From contig JAOTXU010000013.1 of assembly GCA_029862165.1 (NCBI GenBank), forward strand, positions 37,712 through 101,711: a stretch of DNA of 64,000 bases, in the 5' to 3' direction. The position numbers and the translations under genes are program-made. A model generated the notes under the pieces. The model saw only the letters and a program-made list of their open reading frames with translations. It did no database searches and was not told the DNA's origin. This DNA comes from Gammaproteobacteria bacterium. GTDB lineage: Bacteria; Pseudomonadota; Gammaproteobacteria; Steroidobacterales; JABDKV01. The stretch's first letter is position 1; every line of letters starts with the position of its first letter. Positions 62,137-64,000 of the stretch are shown piece by piece.

Positions 62137-62159
62137 GGATGTTGCATACTGGATTTCAT
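62040..62159 (-). CDS. attC-spanning small ORF (39 codons) in a gene-less cassette
   Basis: ATG 62159 in the leader element to the TAG of the R' core. Product contains HPPNKALQLTLDPASRLAVA and ends SAAELRR. The cassette (about 190 bp between R' points) has no other gene. The stop is 5 bases from the ATG of the glycosylase gene, allowing reinitiation. Confidence 0.45.
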   Translation of the reverse strand: MKSSMQHPPNKALQLTLDPASRLAVAKQLSASSAAELRR

Positions 62160-62200
62160 ATAGGCAGTTTATCGCAAAATTGCAGACGTCCTCTTCCGGT
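62141..62200 (-). repeat. Recurrent leader element, copy C
   Basis: Leftward CGACCGGAAGAGGACG, TTGCGATAAACTGCCTATATG-AAATCC and a short tail to the attC core. Shares the TTGCGATAAA...TATGAA core with copies A and B. Confidence 0.65.
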
Positions 62201-62225
62201 CGATAGCGGTCAGTCTGGGCATGAC

Positions 62226-62324
62226 ACCTAACGCCCAAGCTCAGCTGCGTTTGAGGCGGACGCGTTTTTTGCGACAGCAAGAAATGTGGCCGGGTCAAGG
62301 GTCCGTTGCAGCGCATTGTTAGGC
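62226..62324 (-). repeat. attC site (99 bp)
   Basis: Leftward GCCTAACAATGCGCTGCAAC ... AACGCAGCTGAGCTTGGGCGTTAGGT; both cores perfect. Rightmost attC in the window, 90 bases from the IS end. Confidence 0.93.
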
Positions 62325-62371
62325 GGCACTTGGCACCGACCTTGATGTCTGCTTTTTCCTACTGCGGTCAT
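62228..62371 (-). CDS. attC-spanning small ORF (47 codons) with a ribosome site
   Basis: ATG 62371 follows AGAGGA by 7 bases, a good ribosome site, and the ATG overlaps the TGA of a 7-codon frame. It reads through the whole attC: VPPNNALQRTLDPATFLAVA then ...NAAELGR and the core TAG. It is the only frame of this cassette left of the IS. Confidence 0.5.
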   Translation of the reverse strand: MTAVGKSRHQGRCQVPPNNALQRTLDPATFLAVAKNASASNAAELGR

Positions 62372-62414
62372 TCAAATTTCCTCTGTTTCATGAAATTGGA
62401 CGGCTGCTTTCGGT

Positions 62415-63999
62415 CTATTCTGTTGAAAAACTCGGTGTTGATTCGAGTGTTTTCTTGACCCCATTTATCGAGTCATAGCTTTTGCTCCGGCTGCAGCCGG
62501 ATTTTTGATCGGTTATTGGCGTTTCGGTGGCTTCATTCGGTCTTTTTTGGTCAGGTAGCGGGTAAGACGCTTTGGACGGGCGGACCGGTGCTCAAGTATT
62601 TAGCCATGCGTCTGAGATTTTGGGCGGTTGCGGTTAGCAAGAACTCGTCTCGTGCACCGTTCATTCCACGCAGTCGCAACCGATCCATCTTAAGTATTCG
62701 CTTCATGTGAGCAAACAGCATCTCCACCTTCTTGCGTTGTCGTCGCGTTCCCCGATACGCCTCGGTTTTTCTCACCGCTCTGGCAACATCGCGGGCAGCT
62801 TCGTGAATGCTTCGGGTTACTTTGCGCAATAAAGCGTTCGGACAACATCGTTCTTTGAATGGGCAAGCAGCACAGTCGAACTGACTGGCGCGATACTTGA
62901 TCTCGTTGGATTTTGTGATGCCGGTCCGTGGCTTCCTGAAGTTGCGCCGAAAGCGGCGTAACTGTTTGCCGTTCGGGCAAGTATAGCTGTCGGTTGCCTC
63001 GTCAAAGATAAAGTCCGATCGAGAGAAAGTGCCGTCGCTTCGTCCGCCTCTGTCCCACACCGGCACGTGCGGCTCGATGCCCTGGTCGTTCACCATCCAG
63101 CCCAGGAACTCGGCCGTGCCATAAGCTGTGTCACCAATGAGCCTATTCGTCTCCAGGTTGAAGCGATCCTTAACCCGTTCGATCATCGTCCTGGTTGACC
63201 ATACTTCCTCCGTGCGGTGCGCGGCGGTCGCCTCCACATCCACAATGATCCCGTTGTCCGTGTCAACGAGGTAGTTGGTCGAGTAAGCATAAAAAGCCGG
63301 ACCGCCAGGAGCCGCTGTCCAACGAGCTGCCGGATCCGTCTGCGAGACCTTCTTCGGCGCGGTTGCGGTCGGTGAATCGTCAGTCTGCAATGCCTCCAGA
63401 TAGTCCCTGATCGCTGGCGTACCACCACCCCAGTCATCATCATCCTCATGATGCCGTTGCCGGCTGGCATCGGCCTTGACCACACTCGCGTCAACTGCAA
63501 AGCCTTCGCCGCCGACCAGACCGGCGTCGATGCAACTGCTCAGCACCTGCTCGAACACAAAGCGGAACGCTTCCGCCTCGCGGAAGCGGCCGTGCCGGTT
63601 CTTTGAAAAAGTGGAGTGATCCGGCACCGTGTCTTCAATGCTGAGACGGCAGAACCAGCGATACGCCAGGTTCAGCTTCACTTCCTCGCATAAGCGTCGT
63701 TCCGAGCGGATACCCAGACAGTAACCAATGATCAACATGCGGATCATTAGTTCCGGGTCGATCGAGGGACGGCCTGTATGGCTGTAGTACGGTGCCAGGT
63801 GTTGGCGAAGATCGGAAAGATCGAGGAAGCAATCGATGCTGCGAAGTAGATGATCCTCCGGCACAACATCATTAAGATCAAATGAATAGAAAAGCTCGTC
63901 TTGCGGCTTATCGTTGTTGCCCATCATCGGAAATCACTCCGGTAATCAACACAAACGCATTATCGCACTTTCTTCGACGAGAGTTTTTCAACAGAATAG
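62415..63999 (-). mobile_element. IS1182-family insertion sequence
   Basis: A 1585-bp element with perfect 19-bp terminal inverted repeats: CTATTCTGTTGAAAAACTC at 62415-62433 and its complement at 63981-63999. One transposase gene inside. It interrupts the integron array next to the rightmost attC. The window ends one base after it, so target duplication cannot be checked. A CCGGCTGCAGCCGG palindrome followed by five T at 62487-62506 may stop rightward read-in. Confidence 0.92.
62551..63927 (-). CDS. IS1182-family DDE transposase
   Basis: A 458-residue transposase. N-terminal DUF772-type domain (SHTGRPSIDPELMIRMLIIG near residue 50), catalytic DDE core with FAVDASVVKADASR near 142, LIGDTAYGTAEFLGW near 270, a Cys zinc region (FDCAACPFKERCC near 355) and KKVEMLFAHMKRILKMDRLR near 410 carrying the terminal Glu. 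Full length without stops, so probably functional. Confidence 0.94.
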   Translation of the reverse strand: MMGNNDKPQDELFYSFDLNDVVPEDHLLRSIDCFLDLSDLRQHLAPYYSHTGRPSIDPELMIRMLIIGYCLGIRSERRLCEEVKLNLAYRWFCRLSIEDTVPDHSTFSKNRHGRFREAEAFRFVFEQVLSSCIDAGLVGGEGFAVDASVVKADASRQRHHEDDDDWGGGTPAIRDYLEALQTDDSPTATAPKKVSQTDPAARWTAAPGGPAFYAYSTNYLVDTDNGIIVDVEATAAHRTEEVWSTRTMIERVKDRFNLETNRLIGDTAYGTAEFLGWMVNDQGIEPHVPVWDRGGRSDGTFSRSDFIFDEATDSYTCPNGKQLRRFRRNFRKPRTGITKSNEIKYRASQFDCAACPFKERCCPNALLRKVTRSIHEAARDVARAVRKTEAYRGTRRQRKKVEMLFAHMKRILKMDRLRLRGMNGARDEFLLTATAQNLRRMAKYLSTGPPVQSVLPAT

Positions 64000-64000
64000 G

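Larger units (their letters stand above)
51302..62414 (-). mobile_element. Integron gene-cassette array (no integrase in window)
   Basis: Small minus-strand genes are separated by attC recombination sites. Full-length sites are about 97-99 bp and read leftward as GCCTAACAAGGCGCTGCA... ...GCTGAGCTTNGGCGTTAGGC, with the conserved R''/L'' and L'/R' ends and a variable hairpin centre. Cassettes run leftward, so attI and an integrase would lie to the right, beyond or removed by the IS at 62415. The left limit is uncertain: the glutamylcyclotransferase gene at 51302 has only vague attC-like flanks. Could be a sedentary chromosomal integron or an integrase-less attC cluster. Confidence 0.88.

Noticed and set aside
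1..64000. tRNA or rRNA genes
   Set aside because: No cloverleaf with TTCGA-type T arm or rRNA-like segment was found on reading either strand, though a covariance search could not be run.

Overview
The window is a gammaproteobacterial chromosome segment, roughly 54 % GC by eye. Placement rests on the psp locus with its own PspF and a sigma-54 promoter, BioC, UbiA/UbiC, TatABC, TrkAH, a complete aa3-type cytochrome c oxidase assembly cluster, a PEP-CTERM protein and a chromosomal integron cassette array. The mix (M2 peptidase, OPT and POT peptide transporters, FlgO/TPR proteins, PEP-CTERM) resembles marine or sediment lineages such as Woeseiaceae, but this placement is inference. No tRNA, rRNA or CRISPR array was seen.

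Layout. 1-4.1 kb (+): end of a surface-polysaccharide locus (flippase, glycosyltransferase, Wzy/ligase-like protein). 4.2-5.1 kb (-): secreted nuclease and a small lipoprotein. 5.1-8.5 kb: expanded phage-shock operon (pspA, pspB, two pspC, two PspB-like coiled-coil proteins) read leftward from a -24/-12 promoter, with pspF divergent. 8.6-19.7 kb: FlgO/TPR protein, HerA-like ATPase, Asp-rich secreted protein, aspartate carbamoyltransferase, esterase, EamA and OPT transporters. 19.8-20.35 kb: a 203-bp direct repeat pair made of hairpins, with a diverged relative at 28.5 kb. 20.4-27.1 kb (-): M2 peptidase, POT transporter, orphan beta-propeller, tatABC, dtd. 27.3-30.6 kb: TRAP transporter with the binding protein convergent to its permeases. 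30.7-35.7 kb (-): trkH, trkA, uvrD. 35.8-45.2 kb (-): cytochrome oxidase operon, DUF2244-cox2-cox1-(40-aa gene)-cox11-cox3-DUF2909-surf1-thioredoxin-like-cox15-cyoE, almost all genes touching or overlapping. 45.4-51.1 kb: PEP-CTERM protein, bioC, comF, a LysM/BON protein (kbp-like), ubiA, ubiC, carbonic anhydrase.

About 51.3-62.4 kb is an integron cassette array: about fourteen recognisable attC sites (seven or so full length, several collapsed or half sites) separate small minus-strand genes (gamma-glutamylcyclotransferase, two DUF4386 proteins, isochorismatase-like, half-size GDT1, DUF4336, a second kbp-like gene, YciI-like, GFA, GDCCVxC, pyrimidine-dimer glycosylase, several membrane proteins). 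No integrase is in the window; because genes run leftward, attI/intI would be expected to the right, where an IS1182-family element (62415-63999) now sits.

Most interesting: three full-length attC sites carry one continuous small reading frame from an upstream ATG through the whole recombination hairpin, ending at the TAG of the core site, in one case 5 nt before the next cassette gene's ATG. Also notable are the covarying hairpin repeat, a hidden 40-codon gene between cox1 and cox11, and a frameshifted MmcQ/YjbR-family cassette gene.
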